Shown: piece by piece, positions 51,292 to 59,899 of the stretch
Layout: every line of letters begins with the position of its first letter
Position numbering within the stretch: position 1 is the first letter of the stretch
Assembly (NCBI GenBank): GCA_002384935.1
Contig: DGCD01000011.1
Location: 124,001 to 188,000 of the forward strand
DNA: 64,000 nucleotides
From: Pusillimonas sp. UBA3987
GTDB lineage: Bacteria; Pseudomonadota; Gammaproteobacteria; Burkholderiales; Burkholderiaceae_B
Direction of reading: 5' to 3'
Program-made: the position numbers and the translations under genes
Notes under the pieces: generated by a model
What the model was told of the DNA's origin: nothing
The model's database searches: none
What the model saw: only the letters and a program-made list of their open reading frames with translations

Positions 51292-52508
51292 GCTGCTTTG
51301 CTGACCGCGCTTTCGGCGATAAGGCGGCCCAGAATTTCGATGCCTTCCCGAATGCGCTCTTCCGATACGGTGACAAAGCTCAGACGCAGTGTATTGCGCA
51401 ACGGTTCGGCGCCTGCATAAAACGGTTCACCCGGCACGAACGCAACATGATGCTTGATGGCACGCCCTAAAAGTTCGTAGGCATCAATGTGTTCCGGCAG
51501 CGTTACCCAGATAAACATGCCGCCTTCAGGGCGTGTCCATTTGGCGGATGCCGGGAAAAATTCCTGCATGGCTTCGAGCATATAGCCACATTGCTCTTTG
51601 TAAATTTCGCGTACTGCCGGCAAATGAAAATTCAGGAAGCCTTCGTGAATGGTTTCGTAAACCGCCATTTGCGTGAGTGTGGCGGTATGCAGGTCGGTAG
51701 CCTGCTTGATTTGCACCAGTTTGGCAATAATGGCTTCCGGAGCCACGATATAGCCAAGGCGCAGCCCGGGTGCCAGCACTTTGGAAAAACTGCCCAGGCG
51801 GATGACGGTTGCCCCGGCCTCGCGCCCCAGGCCCAGCAAACCCGGCAGCGCTTCGCCCGCGTAGCGCAGATCACCATAGGGGTCGTCTTCGATGATGGGC
51901 AGGTTGACTTCGGCGCAGCGCTTTACAAGGGCCTTGCGGCGCTCGAGATTCAAGGTGCGCCCTGTGGGATTCTGGAAGTTCGGCAGGGCGTAGATGAAGC
52001 GGGCATTTGCCACACGTTCGTCTGTCAAGCCTTCGGGGATCAGGCCTTTGTCGTCGGTAGGAACGGCAACGTAATCGGGCTCGAACAGTGAAAATGATTG
52101 CAGGGCACCCAGGTAGCTGGGCGCCTCTACCAGCACTTTGCTGCCAGGGTCGATAAAAAGCTTTCCAAGCAGGTCGAGCGCCTGTTGCGAACCGGAAACG
52201 ATGAGGACCTGGTCGATGTTCACATCGTGAGCCCCTACGCGTTTCAAATCCTGCGCCACCCATTCACGCAGTGGCCGGTAGCCTTCAGTGGGCCCGTATT
52301 GCAAGGCGGCCTTGCCGTCGTGGTTCAACACTTTTTCATAAGCGGCGTATATGGTGTCGATAGGAAAGCCTTTGGGGGCGGGCAGGCCGCCGGCAAAGGA
52401 AATGATTTCCGGACGTTCCGTGACTTTGAGAATTTCACGAATCGTTGAGCTGGTTATTTTCTGCGCGCGTTGTGAAAACGTATAGGGTTGGGGGTTCAGG
52501 CTCGTCAT
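51288..52508 (-). CDS. PLP-dependent aminotransferase, class I/II (2-aminoadipate aminotransferase-like)
   Basis: This is a 406-aa fold-type I aminotransferase. It has FAGGLPAPKGFP near the N-terminus, VSGSQQALDLL, ALPNFQNPTG and the PLP lysine in RLGSFSKVLAPGLRLGY. It belongs to the group related to MocR domains and LysN without a DNA-binding part. It could act on aromatic or branched amino acids or aminoadipate. It is upstream of and overlapping ubiA on the minus strand, and divergent from the FmdB gene. Confidence 0.85.
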   Translation of the reverse strand: MTSLNPQPYTFSQRAQKITSSTIREILKVTERPEIISFAGGLPAPKGFPIDTIYAAYEKVLNHDGKAALQYGPTEGYRPLREWVAQDLKRVGAHDVNIDQVLIVSGSQQALDLLGKLFIDPGSKVLVEAPSYLGALQSFSLFEPDYVAVPTDDKGLIPEGLTDERVANARFIYALPNFQNPTGRTLNLERRKALVKRCAEVNLPIIEDDPYGDLRYAGEALPGLLGLGREAGATVIRLGSFSKVLAPGLRLGYIVAPEAIIAKLVQIKQATDLHTATLTQMAVYETIHEGFLNFHLPAVREIYKEQCGYMLEAMQEFFPASAKWTRPEGGMFIWVTLPEHIDAYELLGRAIKHHVAFVPGEPFYAGAEPLRNTLRLSFVTVSEERIREGIEILGRLIAESAVSKAA

Positions 52509-52776
52509 CCCGGTGTTCCTAAAAAAAGGATTTGAACCCCTTAGGATACTGCAACTTTTATTCGGCTGCTTGTAATTGGCGCTTTTAACCCCATCTATGC
52601 CCCGGCACGTTCCATTTGTAACGGGTCAACCAAAAGTAACCTGGCAAAAACCGCTAAAATCTGAAGGTTTGGCCGGTTCAGTCGTAAATTCGATGACGCG
52701 GATACGCCCGTGTCGGTGGTGCGAATGTCGGTTTCGTGGCCGTAATGTTTATTTATTGTTTCTTAGGGGTGTGCTT

Positions 52777-53058
52777 GTGCCTATTTACGCTTATCGGTGC
52801 ACAGACTGCGGTCACGCGGAAGATGTGCTGCAGAAAATGTCTGATTCTCCGTTAACCGATTGTCCTGCCTGCGGCAAATCAACCTATGCCAAACAGGTAA
52901 CGGCTGCCGGCTTTCAGTTGAAAGGGTCGGGCTGGTACGTAACGGATTTTCGCAATAATGGAAGCAAGCCTGCAAGCGCGGCTGCGCCATCCGAGGGTGC
53001 GTCTTCGGGTTCAGGCTCATCGGCTTCCGATACATCAACCTCGACGCCGGCAGCTTGA
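52777..53058 (+). CDS. FmdB-family zinc ribbon protein
   Basis: This 93-aa protein has a small zinc ribbon with Cys8, Cys11, Cys29 and Cys32 (YRCTDCGH, CPACGK). A Ser/Ala-rich low-complexity tail of about 30 residues follows. The GTG at 52777 gives the conserved MPIYAYRC start and has AGGGGT before it. The in-frame extension upstream is not family-like. It is followed by the DUF502 and aspS genes, a usual order in Burkholderiales. Its function is not well defined. Confidence 0.85.
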   Translation: MPIYAYRCTDCGHAEDVLQKMSDSPLTDCPACGKSTYAKQVTAAGFQLKGSGWYVTDFRNNGSKPASAAAPSEGASSGSGSSASDTSTSTPAA

Positions 53059-53102
53059 TTTTTTGAATTGCTTGCAGCCAGGCTCTCCAGACAGGCAAGG
53101 GT

Positions 53103-53726
53103 ATGCGCGGTTTTAAACGTTATTTTGTCACCGGGTTGCTAATCTGGATCCCGCTTGTTATTACGATCTGGGTTTTGGCGCTGGTATTCACAACGCTGGA
53201 AAGTGTCGTGCCGGCCTTTCTTACGTCGCAGTCGCTGTTTGGTTATCCAATACCGGGTTTTCAACTGTTATTGGTGATTGTCGTTGTGTTTCTAACCGGG
53301 CTGGCCGGCGCCAATTTCATCGGGCAGGCCCTGGTTGGACGCTGGGAATGGTTGCTGGGACGCATTCCTTTAGTGCGTTCCATTTATAATTCAGTCAAAC
53401 AGGTTAGTGATACCGTTTTATCGCCCAGCGGGCAAGCGTTTCGTGAAGCTGTCCTGGTCCAGTACCCGCGTCAGGGGGCCTGGACCATTGCTTTTCTAAC
53501 GGGGGCACCCGGCGGCGAAGTGGCCGATAAACTCGGCCCGGGGTATGTCAGCGTTTATGTGCCAACCACCCCCAATCCAACATCGGGTTTTTTTCTGATG
53601 CTGCCAAGGGATGACCTGCATGTATTGAATATGAGCGTCGATACGGCGCTTAAATATATTGTGTCTATGGGTGTGGTTGCACCCGGGAGCGGCTTGCCCT
53701 CCGGCGCCGAAGATAAGAAGTCTTGA
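53103..53726 (+). CDS. DUF502-family membrane protein
   Basis: This 207-aa protein has two N-terminal membrane helices (about residues 8-28 and 52-75). A conserved cytosolic segment follows, with GRWEWLLGRIPLVRSIYNSVKQV and a later VPTTPNPTSGFFLMLPRDD motif. The family is widely conserved in bacteria and plants. The function is unknown in bacteria; a plant homologue is linked to membrane trafficking as I recall. Its end lies 35 bp before the aspS start. Confidence 0.85.
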   Translation: MRGFKRYFVTGLLIWIPLVITIWVLALVFTTLESVVPAFLTSQSLFGYPIPGFQLLLVIVVVFLTGLAGANFIGQALVGRWEWLLGRIPLVRSIYNSVKQVSDTVLSPSGQAFREAVLVQYPRQGAWTIAFLTGAPGGEVADKLGPGYVSVYVPTTPNPTSGFFLMLPRDDLHVLNMSVDTALKYIVSMGVVAPGSGLPSGAEDKKS

Positions 53727-53761
53727 TTAAACCAAAACGAATTAATACGGAGTATTCCCAC

Positions 53762-55555
53762 ATGCGTACTTGCTACACCGGCGAGGTTGGTCGCGATCAA
53801 CTGGACCAAACCGTCACCTTGTTTGGCTGGGTGCATCGTCGTCGCGATCATGGTGGCGTGATTTTTATCGATTTGCGTGACCGCGCAGGACTGGCCCAGG
53901 TTGTGGTGGATCCCGACAATATAGAGGCGTTCGCCATTGCCGAGCGCATTCGTAATGAGTATTGCCTGAAGATTACCGGCCTTGTGCGCTTGCGCCCGGA
54001 AGGCACAACCAATGCGGAACTGGCTTCGGGCGACGTTGAGGTTCTGTGCCGCGATATTGAAATTTTGAACGCCTCGGTGACGCCGCCGTTCCAGCTCGAC
54101 GACGAGAATTTGTCGGAAACGACGCGTCTTACGCATCGTGTACTCGACCTGCGCCGCCCACAGATGCAGCGTAACTTAATGCTGCGTTATCGCGTTGCAA
54201 TGCAAGTGCGCCGCTATCTGGATGACCTCGGGTTTGTGGACATTGAAACGCCGATGTTAACCAAGAGCACGCCGGAAGGCGCGCGCGATTACCTGGTTCC
54301 GTCGCGTGTGAACGCGGGCGAGTTCTTTGCCTTGCCGCAGTCGCCCCAGTTGTTCAAGCAAATGCTGATGGTGTCCGGGTTTGACCGTTATTACCAGATT
54401 ACCAAATGTTTTCGCGATGAAGACCTGCGCGCAGACCGGCAGCCTGAATTCACCCAGATCGACTGCGAAACCTCGTTCCTGAATGAAGAGCAGATTCGCG
54501 AGATATTCGAAGGTTTGATGCGTCATGTCTTCAAGACAGTACAAGACGTGGATCTGCCTGAGGCCTTTCCGACCATGACCTGGGCCGAGGCGATGCGCCG
54601 TTTCGGTTCCGACAAGCCCGACTTGCGCGTCAAGCTTGAGTTCACCGATATCTCCGACATCATGAAAGATGTTGATTTCAAAGTATTCTCGGCGCCGGCC
54701 AACGACGACGCCTGCCGCGTGGTGGCCATGCTTGTGCCGGGAGGTGCCTCGCTGCCGCGCAGTGAAATCGACGCCTATACGCGGTTCGTCGGCATCTATG
54801 GTGCCAAGGGCCTGGCCTATATCAAGGTGAATGACGCTGCGGCGATTCCCGAAGGCTTGCAGTCGCCTATTGTGAAGAACATTCATCAGCCGGCGCTGAA
54901 AGCGCTTATCGAGCGTACCGGTGCCCAGTCGGGCGATCTGATTTTCTTTGGTGCGGATAAAACCAAAGTCGTCAACGACGCAATGGGTGCTTTGCGCGTA
55001 AAAATCGGTCATAGTGATTTTGGCAAGGAAAATGGTTTGTTTGAAGGCGGATGGAAGCCGCTATGGGTCGTTGACTTCCCCATGTTCGAATACGATCCTG
55101 AGGAAGGCCGCTACTTTGCCGCGCACCATCCTTTCACGAGCCCGAAAGACGGTCATGAAGAGTTGCTGGAATCCGACCCCGGCGCTGCGCTGGCCAAAGC
55201 ATACGATATGGTTTTGAACGGCTGGGAAGTGGGTGGCGGCTCTGTTCGTATTCACCGCGCAGACGTCCAAAGCAAGGTGTTCCGTGCCTTGAACATCGGC
55301 CCTGAAGAAGCGCAGGAAAAATTCGGCTTCTTGCTTGATGCGCTTCAATACGGCGCACCACCGCATGGCGGGGTGGCTTTTGGTCTTGATCGCCTGGTTA
55401 CCATGATGACCGGCTCTGAGTCGATTCGCGACGTAATTGCCTTTCCCAAAACACAGCGTGCACAATGTCTGCTTACCCAGGCGCCGTCCCCTGTGGATGA
55501 AAAGCAACTGCGTGAACTTCACATTCGCTTGCGCAAGGTGGAAAGCCCTTCATAA
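53762..55555 (+). CDS. aspS: Aspartyl-tRNA synthetase
   Basis: This 597-aa bacterial-type class II synthetase charges tRNA with aspartate. It has the OB-fold anticodon domain (VTLFGWVHRRRDHGGVIF), motif 2 (CFRDEDLRADRQPEFTQID), a GAD insertion domain (~residues 285-420) and motif 3 (HGGVAFGLDRL). The length and the ATG at 53762, with CGGAG ahead, match the family. It may be the non-discriminating type if the genome lacks AsnRS, which cannot be seen here. Confidence 0.96.
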   Translation: MRTCYTGEVGRDQLDQTVTLFGWVHRRRDHGGVIFIDLRDRAGLAQVVVDPDNIEAFAIAERIRNEYCLKITGLVRLRPEGTTNAELASGDVEVLCRDIEILNASVTPPFQLDDENLSETTRLTHRVLDLRRPQMQRNLMLRYRVAMQVRRYLDDLGFVDIETPMLTKSTPEGARDYLVPSRVNAGEFFALPQSPQLFKQMLMVSGFDRYYQITKCFRDEDLRADRQPEFTQIDCETSFLNEEQIREIFEGLMRHVFKTVQDVDLPEAFPTMTWAEAMRRFGSDKPDLRVKLEFTDISDIMKDVDFKVFSAPANDDACRVVAMLVPGGASLPRSEIDAYTRFVGIYGAKGLAYIKVNDAAAIPEGLQSPIVKNIHQPALKALIERTGAQSGDLIFFGADKTKVVNDAMGALRVKIGHSDFGKENGLFEGGWKPLWVVDFPMFEYDPEEGRYFAAHHPFTSPKDGHEELLESDPGAALAKAYDMVLNGWEVGGGSVRIHRADVQSKVFRALNIGPEEAQEKFGFLLDALQYGAPPHGGVAFGLDRLVTMMTGSESIRDVIAFPKTQRAQCLLTQAPSPVDEKQLRELHIRLRKVESPS

Positions 55556-55594
55556 GGGCGTGCGTTATGTCATAAATCGCCAAAGGGGCTGCTC

Positions 55595-56455
55595 GTGTCC
55601 GTGCTCAGGGTTGTCAGTTACAACATTCACAAAGGGCGTTCGGCCATGGGGGCCCGTGAGTCTTTGTCGCAGTTGCGGCTTGGGCTTTACGGGCTGCGTC
55701 CCGACCTGCTGTTCCTGCAGGAAGTTCAAGGCCGCAATCAACGACAGAGCATGCTCGACGCGCAGCACGAGTCTTTGGCCGCAGCGTTGAATATGCAAGT
55801 GTGTTACGGCTGCAACGCGGTTCGAAAGCACACGGATCATGGCAATGCGTTGTTGTCGCGTTTCCCCGTATTGAACTACGAAAACGAAGACGTCTCCGAC
55901 CACCGGCTGGAGCAGCGTGGTTTATTGCATGCGATCTTGTCGATCAATGATCAGGAAGTGCATTGTTTTGTCGTTCACCTGGGATTATTCGCGAGTGGGC
56001 GTTCGCGTCAGACCCAGGCATTGGTCGACCGGATAAAACGTCTTGTGCCTGCCGATGCGCCATTGTTGATCGCGGGCGACTTCAACGATTGGAACAATCG
56101 CCTGGCACCCATGTTTGTGGCGCAACTGAATCTTTACGAAGTGTTTTCGGTGGCGCCCCACGTGGCACAAACAGGGCCTTTAACGTTGCCTGAGTCTTTT
56201 CGTCAACTGGGTCAATCATTTCGCATGTTCGGCAGTCATAACCCGTTGCCTCGCAAATCGCGTGAACTGGGCGTAAACGGCCTGGCCCGGTTAACGCCGC
56301 CGCCACGAACTTTTCCGGCGGTTTTCCCGTGGTTCAGACTCGATCGCATTTATCAGCGGGGGTTTGCCGTGCGTCATGCCCGCGTCTTGCATGGCAAGCC
56401 CTGGACGCAGTTGTCCGACCACGCACCGATATTGACGGAACTTGAACTGCCCTGA
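55595..56455 (+). CDS. Endonuclease/exonuclease/phosphatase-family protein
   Basis: This 286-aa protein has the metal-dependent phosphodiesterase motifs VVSYNIHKG, FLQEVQG, HLGLFASGRSRQ, IAGDFNDW and the final SDHAPI. The GTG at 55595 is preceded by AAAGGGG. It is followed 16 bp later by a cardiolipin synthase-like gene, a pair commonly seen together in this order. It might be a phospholipid or nucleic acid phosphodiesterase. Confidence 0.85.
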   Translation: MSVLRVVSYNIHKGRSAMGARESLSQLRLGLYGLRPDLLFLQEVQGRNQRQSMLDAQHESLAAALNMQVCYGCNAVRKHTDHGNALLSRFPVLNYENEDVSDHRLEQRGLLHAILSINDQEVHCFVVHLGLFASGRSRQTQALVDRIKRLVPADAPLLIAGDFNDWNNRLAPMFVAQLNLYEVFSVAPHVAQTGPLTLPESFRQLGQSFRMFGSHNPLPRKSRELGVNGLARLTPPPRTFPAVFPWFRLDRIYQRGFAVRHARVLHGKPWTQLSDHAPILTELELP

Positions 56456-56471
56456 AGTATAAGGAGACGCT

Positions 56472-57716
56472 ATGCGACTGCGTTCGGCAGAGCGGCGTTA
56501 TGCCGATTTCGCTCTTTGGCGCGAGGGTAATGACATTGCGTTATTGCAAAATGGCCAGGCTTATTTCCCGGCGTTGTGCAACGACATCGATCAGGCTCGC
56601 TATAGCGTTCATCTTGAAACTTATATATTCAACCTTGATGAAGCCGGTTATCGCGTTTTGCGTCATTTGTCCAAGGCCTGCGAGCGCGGTGTAAAAGTGC
56701 GCGTGGTCGTTGATGGTTTTGGCAGCCATGAGCACATACCCGAGTTGCAGCGCCGTTTTGCGCAAATGGGTGCAAAATTCCGGGTTTATCGTCCTGAGCC
56801 GCGCGGTATTGTTTCATACCGGTTTAGTTTGCGCCGCTTGCGGCGCTTGCACCGCAAAGTGGTTGTCATCGATCAGGAGCTTGCTTTTGTGGGCGGTATC
56901 AATGTGCACGACGATTTGGTCGACGTGCCCAATGATGGTTATGGCCCCAAGCCACGTTTTGATTTCGCCGTCCGCATTCAAGGCCCGGTGGTGAACGATT
57001 TGCGTGATGCGCAAATTGCGTTATGGGCCAAAATGGCGTGGCGCCAGCGCGAGAACTGGGCGCCTTTTTACAAGCGCTTGCGTTACTGGCGCCGACGACA
57101 ACGAACCGTTTCCACACGTGCCAAAGAGGGCGTTGGTTCGTTGCGCGCGGCTGTGCTGTTTCGCGACAATGTGCGTTATCGAAAACTGATTGAGCATGCC
57201 TATATCAGCGCAATTAATCGTGCCGTCCAGCATGTCCTGATCGCCAACTCTTATTTCCTGCCCAGTCGCGCCTTGAAGAAGGCATTGCAGGATGCTGCGT
57301 CCAGGGGCGTGAGCGTGCGCCTGTTCTTGCAGGGGCGTTCGGAATATGCGCTGCAGTATCGCGCCTGCAGAAGCATGTACGGATCTTTGTTGGCCAATGG
57401 CATCGAGATATTCGAGTATTTGCCCAGTTATCTGCATGCCAAAGTTGCCGTCATCGATGATCGCGCCATGGTGGGCTCGGCCAATATGGATCCTTTCAGT
57501 TTATTGCTGGCGCGGGAAGCGAATGTGTATATTGATGATGCCGGGTTCGCCCGCGATTTACGCGCCAGGCTTGAGGCGGAAATTAAAGAAAGCAGCCAGC
57601 ACGTGACGTCATTGGCCTGGGAGAAAGTATCATGGTGGACACGCTGCCTGGACGCGTCGGCCCACGCCTTATTGCGCCTTGGCGTGGCGTTAACGGGGCG
57701 CTCAGCCGAATATTGA
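56472..57716 (+). CDS. clsB: Cardiolipin synthase B-like phospholipase D-family protein
   Basis: This 414-aa transferase has two HKD motifs: His127-Lys129-Asp134 (LHRKVVVIDQ) and His322-Lys324-Asp329 (LHAKVAVIDD), each followed by GG or GSAN. There are no N-terminal membrane helices, as in ClsB. It should join phosphatidyl groups to make cardiolipin or phosphatidylglycerol. AAGGAG stands before the ATG. It follows the EEP phosphatase, consistent with a lipid role for both. Confidence 0.85.
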   Translation: MRLRSAERRYADFALWREGNDIALLQNGQAYFPALCNDIDQARYSVHLETYIFNLDEAGYRVLRHLSKACERGVKVRVVVDGFGSHEHIPELQRRFAQMGAKFRVYRPEPRGIVSYRFSLRRLRRLHRKVVVIDQELAFVGGINVHDDLVDVPNDGYGPKPRFDFAVRIQGPVVNDLRDAQIALWAKMAWRQRENWAPFYKRLRYWRRRQRTVSTRAKEGVGSLRAAVLFRDNVRYRKLIEHAYISAINRAVQHVLIANSYFLPSRALKKALQDAASRGVSVRLFLQGRSEYALQYRACRSMYGSLLANGIEIFEYLPSYLHAKVAVIDDRAMVGSANMDPFSLLLAREANVYIDDAGFARDLRARLEAEIKESSQHVTSLAWEKVSWWTRCLDASAHALLRLGVALTGRSAEY

Positions 57717-57760
57717 GGCCGTACTCTTGTTTTAATTCATTCATCTCAAGGTTTTAACTA

Positions 57761-58465
57761 ATGCACGATTTATCTGCTTTTCCTATTACCCAGAAATGGC
57801 CCGCGCAACATCCGGATCAGATTCAGTTGTATTCGTTGCCCACGCCCAATGGTGTCAAGGTATCAATCATGCTCGAAGAGCTGGGTCTGCCTTATGAGGC
57901 TCACCTGGTTCGGTTTCAGGACAATGACCAGTTGTCACCGGCCTTCCTGTCGTTGAATCCCAATAACAAAATTCCGGCCATTATCGATCCGGACGGTCCC
58001 GACGGGAAACCGCTTGCCTTGTTCGAGTCCGGGGCGATCTTGCTTTATCTGGCCGATAAAACGGGCAAACTGATCCCCCAGGATCCGACCGGGCGCTATC
58101 ACGCCATTCAATGGCTGATGTTCCAGATGGGAGGGGTCGGCCCAATGTTCGGGCAAGTTGGTTTTTTTCACAAATTTGCCGGCAAGGATTTCGAAGACAA
58201 GCGCCCTCGTGATCGCTATGTGAATGAGTCGCGCCGTTTGCTGAATGTATTGAATCAGCGTTTAACCGGACGCCCCTGGATGATGGGTGAGGCGTACTCC
58301 TTGGTTGATATTGCCATTTTCCCCTGGGTGCGCAGTGCTGTTCATTTCTATGAAGCCGAGGAACTGCTTGGCATGGCGGATTTTCCAGAGGTTTCCCGGG
58401 TTCTGGAGGCTTTCGAGGCGCGTCCGGCAGTGCAGGCGGGTTTGAATAGCCCGAAGCGAGACTAA
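57761..58465 (+). CDS. Glutathione S-transferase-family protein, YfcG/disulfide reductase type
   Basis: This is a 234-aa protein with a thioredoxin-like N-domain (LYSLPTPNGVKVSIMLEELGLPYEAHL), the Glu-Ser glutathione-binding pair (LFESGAILLYLAD) and a helical C-domain. The NGVK motif in place of a catalytic Ser or Tyr is typical of nu-class enzymes with disulfide reductase activity, such as YfcG. It is a single gene converging on the DUF3482 GTPase. Confidence 0.85.
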   Translation: MHDLSAFPITQKWPAQHPDQIQLYSLPTPNGVKVSIMLEELGLPYEAHLVRFQDNDQLSPAFLSLNPNNKIPAIIDPDGPDGKPLALFESGAILLYLADKTGKLIPQDPTGRYHAIQWLMFQMGGVGPMFGQVGFFHKFAGKDFEDKRPRDRYVNESRRLLNVLNQRLTGRPWMMGEAYSLVDIAIFPWVRSAVHFYEAEELLGMADFPEVSRVLEAFEARPAVQAGLNSPKRD

Positions 58466-58486
58466 GCCGGTCGCCTGCCTCGGGAA

Positions 58487-59899
58487 TCAGGAGCCTGGCG
58501 CGGCTGGTGTGCTGTCGTCTTCATGAGCGAGCTGCCGTGCCAGGTCACTGACCAGCCGACGGCGCCTGAGCGAGTCTTCGTGCGCCGCACTCATACTCGA
58601 CCATGCAGGGTTGGCACGCGCCTCCTGCAAGGCGTCCGGTAATTGCCTGTTTTGCACGATTGCATGCTCGCTCATTTTGATTTCAATCGGTTGGGTGGCC
58701 GCATGGCCGCGATGCTCAAGCGCTTTAAGCAAAGTTAATTGGCGCGCCGCCAGTACTCGCAAGACCTGGTCGCTCAGGCTGATTTCCCGGTAGCCGCGCA
58801 GGCGTCCCAGCAGTCGGCGGCCATAACGCTCTGCGCCCTGCCACAGGCCACCGGCTGCTGCGCCGGCCAGTGTTCCCGCACCCATGCTCAGCCCCCCTGT
58901 GATCAGGTCTACCGTAAAGCCTGCGGCCGCGCCTGTCGCCGCGCCCAGGCCCACTTCGATTCCCGCGTCTTTAAGTGCTTGCGGACTGAACAGGTCCATA
59001 CCCCACTTTTCGCCTTCCAGCGGCAACGCATGGTGAGCGTAGTCTTCATTGCGAAAGTTGAATCGTTGCAGTAACAGCACTACGCATTGCTGTTCACGCT
59101 GGCGGATGGTCTCACGAAGTTGTTGCGTGGCAAGCTCGATTTCCTCGTCTTCGGGTGGCGCGGATAAACGGAAAGCGGCTGCGTCGATAAGCAGGTCGGC
59201 GACCAGGTTCAATGCATCTTCATGACGCTGTTGCTTATGCTCGGCAACGCTTGCCTGTATTTTTCTCAATAGGCCGGAAAATGAATCAAGCAGCAGGGCC
59301 AACTTGTTGTATAGCTGGTCTTCTCCGTTCAGTGCCGGTGCGATAGTGTCGAACTCAACCATGGCGTGCAAGCCCAGGCGAGACAGCGCCTGGCGCCATT
59401 CCTCGGTGCGTTGTCCCGGTGTATGAATAAAGTTGAGTACGGGCAGCAAGGGGCGTGCGCATTGAGCCAGGATGGCCAGCTCTTCCTTATGCTTGCTCAG
59501 CACCGGATCACGGGCGTCGATAACATACAGGCCGGCGTGGCAGGTAAGCAGCCCGCGCAATACGCGTGCCTCCTGTTCAAACCGTTGTTCTCCCTCGGGC
59601 GACTGCAGAAAGCGTTCAATTCGCTCGGGACCATCAAGCCTCATTTCCGGCGGGCTGATTTGATCGATGAGCGCGCCCAGCTCCATTGCCTCTTCAAGCC
59701 CCGGCGTGTCAAGCAGCTGAATTGAGATCTGCGGCGTAATCTGCAGACTGACCGTTTCAACGTGCCGCGTTGTGCCTGGCCGGTTGTCTACCTGGCCAAA
59801 GTCCGGGTTACGTGTAAGCGTGCGCAGCAAAGAGGTCTTGCCGGTATTGGTGTGGCCGACGACGGCTAACCGAAGTGGTGTGTTGGCGTTAACTTGCAT
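58487..59899 (-). CDS. GTP-binding protein with C-terminal DUF3482
   Basis: This is a 470-aa TrmE/Era-type GTPase domain. G1 is GHTNTGKTS (residues 15-23), G2-like Thr lies in GTTRHVET, and G3 is DTPGLE. The C-terminal DUF3482 part has a Gly/Ala-rich hydrophobic stretch (GAATGAAAGFTVDLITGG, GAGTLAGAAAGG) that may insert in membranes. It overlaps the DUF2868 gene upstream by 11 bp. These two families are almost always paired, which implies a common complex of unknown function. Confidence 0.85.
   Translation of the reverse strand: MQVNANTPLRLAVVGHTNTGKTSLLRTLTRNPDFGQVDNRPGTTRHVETVSLQITPQISIQLLDTPGLEEAMELGALIDQISPPEMRLDGPERIERFLQSPEGEQRFEQEARVLRGLLTCHAGLYVIDARDPVLSKHKEELAILAQCARPLLPVLNFIHTPGQRTEEWRQALSRLGLHAMVEFDTIAPALNGEDQLYNKLALLLDSFSGLLRKIQASVAEHKQQRHEDALNLVADLLIDAAAFRLSAPPEDEEIELATQQLRETIRQREQQCVVLLLQRFNFRNEDYAHHALPLEGEKWGMDLFSPQALKDAGIEVGLGAATGAAAGFTVDLITGGLSMGAGTLAGAAAGGLWQGAERYGRRLLGRLRGYREISLSDQVLRVLAARQLTLLKALEHRGHAATQPIEIKMSEHAIVQNRQLPDALQEARANPAWSSMSAAHEDSLRRRRLVSDLARQLAHEDDSTPAAPGS

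Noticed and set aside
54257..55012. Long open frame (251 codons) antisense to aspS
   Set aside because: The sense strand is unmistakable aspartyl-tRNA synthetase; the antisense frame has no family features.
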